A stretch of DNA of 64,000 bases from Fulvivirga marina (GTDB lineage: Bacteria > Bacteroidota > Bacteroidia > Cytophagales > Cyclobacteriaceae). The position numbers and the translations under genes are program-made. Positions 1 through 7,484 of the stretch are shown here, piece after piece (the first letter of the stretch is position 1; each line of letters starts with the position of its first letter). The DNA is taken from NCBI RefSeq assembly GCF_016775155.1, contig NZ_JAEUGD010000066.1, positions 188,763 through 252,762 on the forward strand, read 5' to 3'. The notes under the pieces were generated by a model. It saw nothing but the letters and a program-made list of their open reading frames with translations, was not told where the DNA came from and made no database searches.

Positions 1-479
1 AGCTGAGAGGCTCCTTTCAGGCCATTGTCCTTGAGCCATTTCACCTCAAAGCAACGCTGTGTTTGTATATCTTCCTTGCTGATCTGCTCGCTCAGGTCCA
101 TCGGCAGCTTACAATACCCACCGGAAAGGAAGCGTCCTTTCTCCGCAAATTGGGCGTGGATCTCTACAAAGTCCTTCCTGGGAATACAATCTCCATCTGT
201 AAACAGAATGTATTCATTTTTAGCCTCCATGATGGCAGTATTGAGGATGGTTTGTCTCCTATACCCCTCATCTTCATGCCAGAGGTGAGTTATTTTAATG
301 ATTGCTCTTTCTTTTGCCTGATCAATGACCCTTTTCGTCTCTTCTCCCGACCCGTCATCGGCAATGATCACTTCAAAGTTCTTATAGGTTTGGTTCTCAT
401 ATCCGATAATAACCTTTTCAAGCCACTCCGGCATGTTGTAGGTTGCCATGATCACCGATATCTTCAAATCCCTGTTCAT
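1..479 (-). CDS. Glycosyltransferase family 2 (3' end outside window)
   Basis: Transfers a sugar from a nucleotide-sugar donor, probably in cell-surface polysaccharide or LPS assembly at the cytoplasmic face. The 159 visible residues carry the GT-A fold hallmarks: an N-terminal ATYN motif near residue 12, DDGS at 41-44, and the metal-binding DGD at 95-97, followed by an SGGY motif. The C-terminus runs off the left edge. The ATG at 479 overlaps the stop codon of the upstream glycosyltransferase (ATGA), so the two genes are translationally coupled. The donor and acceptor cannot be told from sequence. Confidence 0.88.
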   Translation of the reverse strand, partial: MNRDLKISVIMATYNMPEWLEKVIIGYENQTYKNFEVIIADDGSGEETKRVIDQAKERAIIKITHLWHEDEGYRRQTILNTAIMEAKNEYILFTDGDCIPRKDFVEIHAQFAEKGRFLSGGYCKLPMDLSEQISKEDIQTQRCFEVKWLKDNGLKGASQ

Positions 480-1243
480 CTTCTCTTTTGGTTACGGTTT
501 AACTCCCAAAGTCTCAAATACTTCATAAAGTTCAGATAGGCCGTTAGTCCACTAAATATAAATCCATAATACCCATCCAGAAAGCCCAGCCTGAGTACAT
601 ACTTTCTAAAAAACTTATACAGCGGGCTAAGGATCACATGAAAAATAAAGTTTGCCTTTTTCCCTTTTTCAAATTTGGCGTGCGCCGCTATGATGGCAAA
701 CTTCTTTATTTGCTCGTAGTGCTCTTCCAGGTTCTCGTATGCGTAGTGAAGGATATCTCCTTTTAACTTCTCCGTTTTTCCTGAAACGATTACCTTATCG
801 TGAGGGTTGGTACCTCCCCACTGCCCTTTTCTCCTGTCCCAAAGTCTCAACTTTTTATCAGGATACCATGAGCGCCTGAGCCAGGCTCCACAGTAGTTAT
901 TAAAACGGTTAAATATGTAGCCATCTGCCTGCCAGTTATCCTTCACAGCCTGAATCGACGCTTTCATTTTTTCCGACACCCGCTCATCAGCATCCAGAGA
1001 GAGTATATGGTCGTAAGATGCCTGGTTCATGGCATAATTCTTCTGCTCGATATGCCCCTCAAAGGCATGCTGAACAAATTTAACCCCCAGCCTTTTACAG
1101 ATTTCCTCTGTCTGATCTTTACTATACGAATCAACAACAACCACCTCATCAACGATATCAATCATCGAACTGATGCAAGCCTCAATATTACGTTCTTCGT
1201 TATAGGTAATAATTACTCCGGAAATTTTAACAGGGTCTGCCAA
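476..1243 (-). CDS. Glycosyltransferase family 2, WaaE/KdtX-like
   Basis: A 255-residue GT-A glycosyltransferase resembling LPS-core beta-1,4-glucosyltransferases. It begins with the ITYNEE motif (residues 12-17), has VVDSYSKD near 37-43 and the metal-binding DADE at 84-87; the C-terminal part is hydrophobic and aromatic, consistent with membrane association. An in-frame TAA lies eight codons upstream and there is no ATG before residue 71, so TTG at 1241-1243 is the likely start. Its stop overlaps the start of the next glycosyltransferase by 4 bases. It probably acts in surface glycan assembly; substrate unknown. Confidence 0.85.
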   Translation of the reverse strand: MADPVKISGVIITYNEERNIEACISSMIDIVDEVVVVDSYSKDQTEEICKRLGVKFVQHAFEGHIEQKNYAMNQASYDHILSLDADERVSEKMKASIQAVKDNWQADGYIFNRFNNYCGAWLRRSWYPDKKLRLWDRRKGQWGGTNPHDKVIVSGKTEKLKGDILHYAYENLEEHYEQIKKFAIIAAHAKFEKGKKANFIFHVILSPLYKFFRKYVLRLGFLDGYYGFIFSGLTAYLNFMKYLRLWELNRNQKRR

Positions 1244-1415
1244 TAATGCGCCGATATAAAGTTTTTACTAATACTTGTTTGCTATCACACTGAAGCAGAT
1301 AGCAACTGCGGTGCAAATTAAAGCTATTTTGAAAACAATAGAGGGAAGATGATCAAACTTTCGCGTTTTGGTTGGATAAATGTGGCAATAGTGAGGTGCT
1401 ACTATTCCGTTCGTA

Positions 1416-1446
1416 CCTTGATTGAGATGGGCCTTTGCAAGAGACT
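1416..1446. repeat. Direct repeat, left copy, flanking toxin module
   Basis: This stretch and 2604-2645 share CCTTGATT, then CCTTTGCAAG after an 8-10 base gap, and the exact 13-mer TTTGCAAGAGACT (1434-1446 and 2633-2645). The two copies bracket the toxin gene and its partner. They could be footprints of insertion or two members of a dispersed repeat family; one pair cannot decide. Confidence 0.55.
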
Positions 1447-1453
1447 ATTATTC

Positions 1454-1726
1454 TTATTTGTCACTATAATGACCATAACAAGAAATTAATTCAACCTTTT
1501 CTTTAGAAGAATACAAGTAAATTAGTCGGTGTTTTTGATTGATTCGTCTAGAGTAACAACCTGCCTGGTTTCCTTTCAAAAGCTCTGGCTGTCCAATTCC
1601 ATCTAAGTGATTAGAAGCGCTTTCAATAGCTATTATAAGTTCCATCACCTTACTTGAAAACTTCTGATTTTCTGATTTCAATTTGGCAAAGTCTTTTTTA
1701 AATTGATCAGTAAGTCCAAAATCCAT
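1454..1726 (-). CDS. yoeB: YoeB/Txe family toxin (ribosome-dependent mRNA interferase)
   Basis: A 90-residue RelE-superfamily toxin predicted to cleave mRNA in the ribosomal A site. It has the YoeB core: GIGQPELLKG (residues 43-52), YSRRIN (58-63), HRLIY (66-70) and a terminal ISCYGHY. The residues matching E. coli YoeB Glu46, Arg65 and His83 are Glu48, Arg67 and His86, so it looks catalytically intact. Its ATG overlaps the stop of the upstream gene (TAATG), which is normal for a toxin downstream of its antitoxin. There is no YefM/Phd-type gene here; the upstream partner is about three times longer than usual. Confidence 0.85.
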   Translation of the reverse strand: MDFGLTDQFKKDFAKLKSENQKFSSKVMELIIAIESASNHLDGIGQPELLKGNQAGCYSRRINQKHRLIYLYSSKEKVELISCYGHYSDK

Positions 1727-2487
1727 TATGCAGCTAATACTTTCTTGAGCTCATCAGAAGACGAGTGCTTTGTATTCAAAATTGCTTCAAAGACACTAAT
1801 TCTGATCTTAATGTTGCGCATCCATTGTGACTCATCAGATTCATCTGGGCTCCATAGCTTAAACACATTAGAATAAACCGCAAATTCCTCAATTGAATTT
1901 TTCAATAACGAATATAATCGGCTTATTTCAGTTTTATTTATATGTAATTCACCGTCAAAAATTAATTCGGAAACAATAAAAGAATAGTCTAGGACAATTG
2001 AAGACTTGAGATAAGATAATATGATTTGAGAGTCTTGTCCTGGCAAGCTCTTCAATAACGTTTCTATATTGCCGTACTCAAAGGAAGACAAGTTGTTTAT
2101 TGCAACAAATGGGTTGTTTGAAACCTTTTCAATAATCGAACTTGCAATTTTACCATATATATCAATAGCATTAACAAAGGCATATTCTAAATCTTTATGA
2201 TCAGTTGACTTACTGTACTGTTTTTCAATTCTATCTTCAATAAGATCACTAAGTTGCTCAAATACAGACCCAACTAGTTCGTGGTTGTCGATTACTTCAA
2301 ACCTAAGTTTAAAAAGATCGTCCATCAAAGAGTCTAAAGCTTTATTAACTCCTTTTTTTTTCGTTCGAATAACTATTAAATCCATTAAGGACTCAATTTT
2401 TTTAAATAAGTTCTCTGTTCCATAAGGAGTTGGATTCTTATGGATGTAATTTATTATTTCGCCAATGGGAGCTTTTGTTGCAATCAT
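1726..2487 (-). CDS. Uncharacterised helical protein, candidate atypical antitoxin
   Basis: I do not recognise this family. The 253-residue product is soluble, predicted mostly alpha-helical and acidic, without signal peptide or membrane segment. It occupies the antitoxin position: directly upstream of the YoeB-like toxin and overlapping it by one base (TAATG). YefM antitoxins are only about 80-90 residues and I see no YefM/Phd-like N-terminus, so it may be a new type of neutralising partner or an unrelated gene that displaced one. The frame stays open upstream to a TTG at 2550, but the ATG at 2487 lies just behind a strong -7 element and is preferred. Confidence 0.6.
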   Translation of the reverse strand: MIATKAPIGEIINYIHKNPTPYGTENLFKKIESLMDLIVIRTKKKGVNKALDSLMDDLFKLRFEVIDNHELVGSVFEQLSDLIEDRIEKQYSKSTDHKDLEYAFVNAIDIYGKIASSIIEKVSNNPFVAINNLSSFEYGNIETLLKSLPGQDSQIILSYLKSSIVLDYSFIVSELIFDGELHINKTEISRLYSLLKNSIEEFAVYSNVFKLWSPDESDESQWMRNIKIRISVFEAILNTKHSSSDELKKVLAA

Positions 2488-2491
2488 AGTA

Positions 2492-2499
2492 CAAAGATA
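2492..2499 (-). promoter_or_regulatory. -7 promoter element (TATCTTTG) of toxin operon
   Basis: Reading leftward the bases are TATCTTTG, a perfect TAnnTTTG Bacteroidota -7 box, only four bases before the ATG at 2487. Transcription would start at about the start codon, giving a leaderless or nearly leaderless mRNA. I see no good -33 TTG at 19-base spacing. Confidence 0.45.
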
Positions 2500-2603
2500 A
2501 CGAGTTTTTTCAATAGATTGTTCTATTCCATGAACACCACATACAGACAAAGTTTAGTGCATTTTACACAAAAATATCTTTCTTCCTCGCTCTAGCAGGG
2601 AAG

Positions 2604-2649
2604 CCTTGATTAACGCAGAGTCCTTTGCAAGTTTTGCAAGAGACTCTGC
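2604..2649. repeat. Direct repeat, right copy, with hairpin
   Basis: This is the second copy of the repeat at 1416-1446, here with an extra TTTTGCAAG unit. It forms a hairpin with arms GCAGAGTC (2615-2622) and GACTCTGC (2642-2649) around two TTGCAA palindromes. It lies downstream of the gajB stop codon and could also end that transcript, although no T-run follows. Confidence 0.5.
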
Positions 2650-2731
2650 CGCAAGGTAGTAGATATGACATCATACGGAGATAACGATATTTATGGAGAT
2701 AGTATATGTACCTCATTCATATATCGTAGAA

Positions 2732-4471
2732 CTAAATTGAATAAATATTTTCTGGCAAAAACCACTTATTTAATGTTGCCATAGCTGGACCAGACAATTC
2801 TTGTGTAAACAAAACAGCTAACCTTTTCTTAGGTCTGGAACAAGAAACATAAAAAAGGTTCCGGTTTCGTTCAAAAGCTTCTTTCTTATCAGCAGGAACT
2901 CCATCGTTTTCCCAAGTAAGAAACTGGCTCCAATTGTATTTATTCCACCCTCTACCACAAACAACCAAGACATTTTCAAATTGAGCCCCTTTTACACCAT
3001 GGTTGGTTGAAAATGGGGTTTTGTCATTAATGTATTTAGCAAGTTCTATTACCTCTGAGTATTGAACAGATTTGAGCTTCTTGATTCGTGAAACAAGTTT
3101 TTCATCTGCTTCATCCTCAAATTCTGTTAAATCCTTAAGTGAAGAGAATTTCTGTTCAGATTCTTCAATTTTAGCAGATAAACGAGGTTTTTTAGTTTCA
3201 GCTAAACAATCAATAACATCTCCAATAGTACCTGTGTTTCTTGTTGAGATTAGTTTATCAAGGCTTTCATTCCAATTTCTTTTATCGTCATGGTTTTTCA
3301 ACCTTGGAGTTCTAATTCCTATTGCTTTTAGCATTTCTCCATATTTCTTCTTGCTAAAATGTTCCGAAACAGGTTCTATAATATTTACAAAAAAGTCAAT
3401 GTATTTATCTTGCATTTTCAGGTAATCATCGGAATACCTAAAAACCTTAGCAAGGTTAGCATAGCCTTGTTCCCTTGCAAGAACGGAATTAGTAAGCATC
3501 AATATTTTAGTTTTTTCAGGTGTAAACTCCCAGCCTTCATGAATTAATTGGTCTTTAACTTTCCTAAAATAATTACCGGCTTGCGATTCAGGTAAATCCC
3601 CTGTCCAATGTCCTCCACCTTTTCCATCCCTTCTTGTACCTGTCCAATTATTTGTATGGTATACTTTAATCTCTCCTACAGAAGTTGGGTCTTTTTCCAT
3701 TTGAGGAAGATTTGGACGCATTCTATTCAATAATTCAACTATTTTCTTCTCAGATCGAAAATTTGCATTTTTTCCAATTTCCTCGACCTTTCCAGATACC
3801 ATTTGCCCTATTCCTTTTTCATATATCTTTTGCCAATGATCGCCAAATAATCCAATTTGTATATTAGTATTAGATTCTATCAAATTTGAGATGATGGTTT
3901 TACCTAATTCCTCATTGGTGTCTTGATATTCATCAATGAATATTATAGGGTATTGATTTTTCAGAATATTTCTGAATTTTTCTTTAGATAAAAGGACTGT
4001 GAAAAGTTGTATTACAGTGTCATGATGGATCGAGATTTCTTTCTCTGTTGCTGCACGATAACCTAAATCGTATTTAACTTTTTGTTTTTTTAGTCCTCCT
4101 GCTTCAGCAATTTTTTCATTAAGCTTATCATCACCTAATGTTTGAATTAGTTCACTCATTTGGGATTGAAACCCCTGCAAAATTGACCAGCAAAATCCAT
4201 GAATTGTATCAACGAAAACGGATGGATGGTTGTCAATTCTACTTCTAATCTCTTCTGTAGCAATATTAGTATAGGTTATACATGCAATTTTTTGAAAGCT
4301 TTTTTGAAGTGTTAGAGACTTCAATTTTATCAGATGTTTTAAAGCTTCGATTAAGGAATATGTCTTACCTGCACCAGCTCCAGCTTCAACACGAAATGAA
4401 CCTCCCTCATCTAATGCAGTAAATATTTTTTTTAATGTTTCTTCTGATGCTTTTATAGCTGGATTACTCAT
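2732..4471 (-). CDS. gajB: Gabija protein GajB, UvrD/Rep-like helicase
   Basis: The helicase partner of the Gabija anti-phage system, an SF1A (UvrD/PcrA-like) ATPase. Visible motifs: Walker A GAGAGKT (residues 31-37), ITYTN (65-69), TIHGF (89-93), IDEYQDT (179-185), GDHWQKIY (210-217), FRSEKKI (238-244), HGVKGAQFE (491-499) and YVSCSRPKKRL near 540. At 579 residues it is longer than Bacillus cereus GajB (about 490). It starts 7 bases after gajA, the usual Gabija order. In studied systems GajB binds a GajA core and is thought to sense or process DNA termini. A stand-alone class 2 OLD/helicase pair is the same thing under another name. Confidence 0.88.
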   Translation of the reverse strand: MSNPAIKASEETLKKIFTALDEGGSFRVEAGAGAGKTYSLIEALKHLIKLKSLTLQKSFQKIACITYTNIATEEIRSRIDNHPSVFVDTIHGFCWSILQGFQSQMSELIQTLGDDKLNEKIAEAGGLKKQKVKYDLGYRAATEKEISIHHDTVIQLFTVLLSKEKFRNILKNQYPIIFIDEYQDTNEELGKTIISNLIESNTNIQIGLFGDHWQKIYEKGIGQMVSGKVEEIGKNANFRSEKKIVELLNRMRPNLPQMEKDPTSVGEIKVYHTNNWTGTRRDGKGGGHWTGDLPESQAGNYFRKVKDQLIHEGWEFTPEKTKILMLTNSVLAREQGYANLAKVFRYSDDYLKMQDKYIDFFVNIIEPVSEHFSKKKYGEMLKAIGIRTPRLKNHDDKRNWNESLDKLISTRNTGTIGDVIDCLAETKKPRLSAKIEESEQKFSSLKDLTEFEDEADEKLVSRIKKLKSVQYSEVIELAKYINDKTPFSTNHGVKGAQFENVLVVCGRGWNKYNWSQFLTWENDGVPADKKEAFERNRNLFYVSCSRPKKRLAVLFTQELSGPAMATLNKWFLPENIYSI

Positions 4472-4478
4472 AAGGGTC

Positions 4479-6500
4479 TTATTTTACAATGTCGGTGCTT
4501 AATACTTTATTTGATTCTGTCTCCGATAACCAATTTAACCCTTCCTTGATATACAGAGGAGTGTCCCAATCCGTTACCTCATAGGCGTATTTTATAGCAA
4601 AATCTGTCTTTTTTGTATTATACTTTTGAGCAACCTCATAAGCTTCATTTGCTAAAGCATCCCCCTTGGTTTCGCTAATGCCAAAAAGTGTTGGATTGGC
4701 AATGATAAAAGCATCTTCAAAACTTCTTCCACAACACTCTCTTGGTTCTTCATCTATTTGATAGGCTATTCTCCTTGTTCCTTGAATTTTATCTTTAGGT
4801 TTCTTAGATCGTATTTCAGTTAAATCAATATTTTCTTCATCCTTACCTTTGTCATCCTTGTATTTAAACCACTTAATTATTCCGGTATTGCTTGATTTCT
4901 CGCCTTCAAAAACAGGGAATGCTTTGTATCTCTTTCCTTTTTCTGTTTGCTCTGATTTAGTTGAATCGAGATCGGTTATGATTAAAGTCTTTAGCTCCAA
5001 AAAATCTAAGAAATTATAGAAATGATGTGCATACGCACCACCAATTTCTACAGTAGAAATAAATTGACTGGATAGATTGCCTTTATCTATTTTTTTGATG
5101 AATTCCGGCATTAGAATTCTTTCAGTTGGTCCTTCAATCATAATGGCTTTATCTGCAAAGAATAAGTCGCATTTAGTGAGGGTCAAATATTTATGAATAA
5201 AGTTTTTATCAGCTTCGTTTTTAGGTTTGCTGAATTCTTCATTGAGGTCTTTAATAAACGTCTGAAGTTCATCTTCTCCTTTTGTTAGAAAGTAACGTAT
5301 CGAATCAAAATCAGCTTCATTTGCAATATGTGTGGAATGTGTGGTTACTATAAATTGAACTGGCCAACTTTGACTTTTGTTTAACAGTTTTGAAAAGGTA
5401 TCTGCTATTTCATATAGTTTCCGAATAAATACCTCTTGCATTTGAGGATGAAGGTGTGCTTCGGGCTCTTCAATAAAAATGATATGATTTTTGGGCTGTA
5501 TCTCATCAGACTGGAACTGTCTGAAATAATCAAATAAATGAAATAAGATAAATATTAGATTTCTTGAACCTAATCCGTTATATGTCTCGGGAAGGTGTAT
5601 TCCATGGTTTTTTTCGTAAAGTAGCTTTGTGTTTTTCTCAATTATTGTTTTAGCATCAAATGATGTTTTAGTCGTGAATTTAGGGTCACTTAAACCAGGG
5701 TAGCCCATAATTTCAAGTGCAGGAATTAAAGCCTGAACTTTAGTATTGAAGTCGGAATCAACCTGTGTTTGTATTTGTTTTACAACATCATCCAGTTCTT
5801 TGGATTTTTGCTGCATTTCTTCCGGTGCAGATTCTTTGGAAGCGTTACTGAAAATGCTGCTTAGTACTTTTCCTAAAACATCATTTTCTTTTATTGTCTC
5901 ATCATCTAACCAACGTTGAGCATTAATAAAATCTGTTCGAATTGAGCGTTTGAAATTTTCTAAATCTGTCTTTGAAGTATTTTCAGGGTCTTGTGTATCA
6001 ATTGCAAGAATTTCAAAATCATAATATTGAGGTATTCGCTCTTTGATTACATCTAATAGGCTAGGGTCATTTTCATCCTTCAAGTCTGAAAAAAAACTAT
6101 CAATCTTTCCATCTTGTAAGCTGTAAGATATTTTGATTTTAGTCTTTGTTACCTTCTCATCCAAATCAATGATGAAATTGCTCAATACTCCATAATCATC
6201 TTTATTATCTGCGTAGTTTATCAACAAAGACATATCAATGCTTGGAAGCAATCTTCTTATTAGAGAGTCATTCTTGTTTTTCAATTTAGCCTTTAGAGCT
6301 TTTGAGAAACAAGGAAGGCAAGCAAGACTAAAATCTTCAAGTTTGAATTTATCTCTTTTGGTGAATCGCCTGAATATCTCAGTTAATGATGTTTTTCCAG
6401 AGTTGTTGCGACCAACAATAACTGTTGTTTTGTCTTGTAAAGAAAGGCTGACATTCTTTAAAAGTCTGAAATTTTTTATCTCAATTTTCTCTATTTGCAT
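4479..6500 (-). CDS. gajA: Gabija protein GajA, OLD-family ATPase-TOPRIM nuclease
   Basis: The nuclease of the Gabija system: an ABC-type ATPase fused to a TOPRIM DNA nickase domain. In 673-residue numbering: Walker A GRNNSGKT at 30-37, signature-like GLGSRN at 309-314, Walker B FIEEPEAHLHP at 342-352, H-loop TTHS at 386-389, then the TOPRIM glutamate in MIEGPTE (454-460) and ITDLD at 508-512. It is longer than B. cereus GajA (about 580 residues), mainly in the insert before the signature. The frame is open to a TTG at 6524, but the ATG at 6500 gives the canonical start of OLD proteins. Known GajA is a sequence-specific nickase held inactive by nucleotides; the same is inferred here. Confidence 0.9.
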   Translation of the reverse strand: MQIEKIEIKNFRLLKNVSLSLQDKTTVIVGRNNSGKTSLTEIFRRFTKRDKFKLEDFSLACLPCFSKALKAKLKNKNDSLIRRLLPSIDMSLLINYADNKDDYGVLSNFIIDLDEKVTKTKIKISYSLQDGKIDSFFSDLKDENDPSLLDVIKERIPQYYDFEILAIDTQDPENTSKTDLENFKRSIRTDFINAQRWLDDETIKENDVLGKVLSSIFSNASKESAPEEMQQKSKELDDVVKQIQTQVDSDFNTKVQALIPALEIMGYPGLSDPKFTTKTSFDAKTIIEKNTKLLYEKNHGIHLPETYNGLGSRNLIFILFHLFDYFRQFQSDEIQPKNHIIFIEEPEAHLHPQMQEVFIRKLYEIADTFSKLLNKSQSWPVQFIVTTHSTHIANEADFDSIRYFLTKGEDELQTFIKDLNEEFSKPKNEADKNFIHKYLTLTKCDLFFADKAIMIEGPTERILMPEFIKKIDKGNLSSQFISTVEIGGAYAHHFYNFLDFLELKTLIITDLDSTKSEQTEKGKRYKAFPVFEGEKSSNTGIIKWFKYKDDKGKDEENIDLTEIRSKKPKDKIQGTRRIAYQIDEEPRECCGRSFEDAFIIANPTLFGISETKGDALANEAYEVAQKYNTKKTDFAIKYAYEVTDWDTPLYIKEGLNWLSETESNKVLSTDIVK

Positions 6501-7192
6501 ATAATTGCGGTTTATCGTTTTCAAAGCTCAGGCACATTTTTCTGTAGCATACCTTTTTGATCATAATTCCCTGTTTGTTAATAAGGTAATACAGAGAAGC
6601 AGTTACAAATCAGCCATAACAACTATCAACTTAACCCTTCCTACCAATAACCAACACAAAACTTTCCCAACACACCCCACTCCTTTCCGAACCCCACAAT
6701 TCCGTTTGTAAACAATTCTAAAAGTAACTCTACAGTAGTATCCCTGTCAATACCCAACCTTGGGTATTTTTAGCGGATGAGCATTGGAATATTGAGTTTG
6801 CACAACCGTATTAATTTAGCCGTTGAATATAAATTACAAAAAGGAAATTATACGCTTTTATGTATGCAAATTAGTTGCATCGACGGATTATTATTGAAAA
6901 TTCCGTGTAAGGTATTATTGTAAAATGACACTTTAGGAAAGCAATTTTACATATCCCTCTATTGCAGTACAATTGGTCAGGCTCGGTTTATATAAAATTT
7001 CTTTTACTTGCCAGAGGTAACTCATTAGTGGTCTGATAGTAACCGATATAAGTCTAACTGATTCATTACCAGCGTAACATTGCCATGAAAGTACCATGAG
7101 ACGATGATTTGAGAAACCATTAAATTTGTGAGGGTCTTATTCAATTGCCTGATGACCCAAAATACAACTAAACCCTTTAAATTCGGAAACAA
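6501..7192. other. Long intergenic region with dyad
   Basis: I find no convincing gene in these 692 bases. A near-perfect dyad, AATACCCAA (6749-6757) and TTGGGTATT (6760-6768), is followed by a short T-run and could be an operator or weak terminator. A 48-codon frame at 6777-6923 (+) has no recognisable features and is not called. No tRNA-like or riboswitch-like structure was seen. Confidence 0.5.
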
Positions 7193-7348
7193 ATGAAAAT
7201 CAAAAAAATTGCATTAATTGCCGTGCTTGGTATGTTTGGATTAACCTTTACATCGTGCCAGGAAGAAGAAATAATACCCGACACCGATAATGTACTAAAC
7301 ACTGAAGGTGTAAATGAAGGACATGACCAAGGGCCGGAAGACGATTGA
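7193..7348 (+). CDS. Small lipoprotein (51 aa)
   Basis: A short gene encoding a typical lipoprotein precursor: MKIKKI, a hydrophobic stretch, then the lipobox FTSC with the lipidated cysteine at residue 22. The mature part is only about 30 residues and very acidic (EEEIIPDTD, ending EGHDQGPEDD). It is probably anchored in the outer or inner membrane; function unknown. It lies 136 bases before the TPR lipoprotein in the same direction, with a promoter and inverted repeat between them, so the two may be separately expressed. The signal peptide and codon pattern argue it is real despite its length. Confidence 0.6.
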   Translation: MKIKKIALIAVLGMFGLTFTSCQEEEIIPDTDNVLNTEGVNEGHDQGPEDD

Positions 7349-7407
7349 TCCAAATGATTAAACTTGGTAAATACTAATGCACGTAAGGTTTCCCAAGTAT
7401 ATGCTCC

Positions 7408-7457
7408 TTGATAATTGTGATAATACCGACATCTTTGTTCGATATTATCACAGTTAT
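7408..7457 (+). promoter_or_regulatory. Promoter with flanking inverted repeat
   Basis: TTG (7408-7410), a 19-base spacer and CATCTTTG (7430-7437) closely match the Bacteroidota promoter. A 15-base inverted repeat, ATAATTGTGATAATA (7411-7425) and TATTATCACAGTTAT (7443-7457, one mismatch), fills the spacer and lies across the predicted transcription start. That position suits an operator. Because TTTT follows, it could instead terminate the transcript of the small lipoprotein. Confidence 0.55.
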
Positions 7458-7484
7458 TTTTCAACCTATAATTTACCTAGCATT

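Noticed and set aside
2615-2649. CRISPR repeat or att site
   Set aside because: Only two imperfect copies exist, no tRNA or integrase is present; described as a direct repeat only.
6777-6923. 48-codon frame in the long intergenic region
   Set aside because: Begins with ATG but lacks signal peptide, known motif or promoter; it could be chance in AT-rich DNA.
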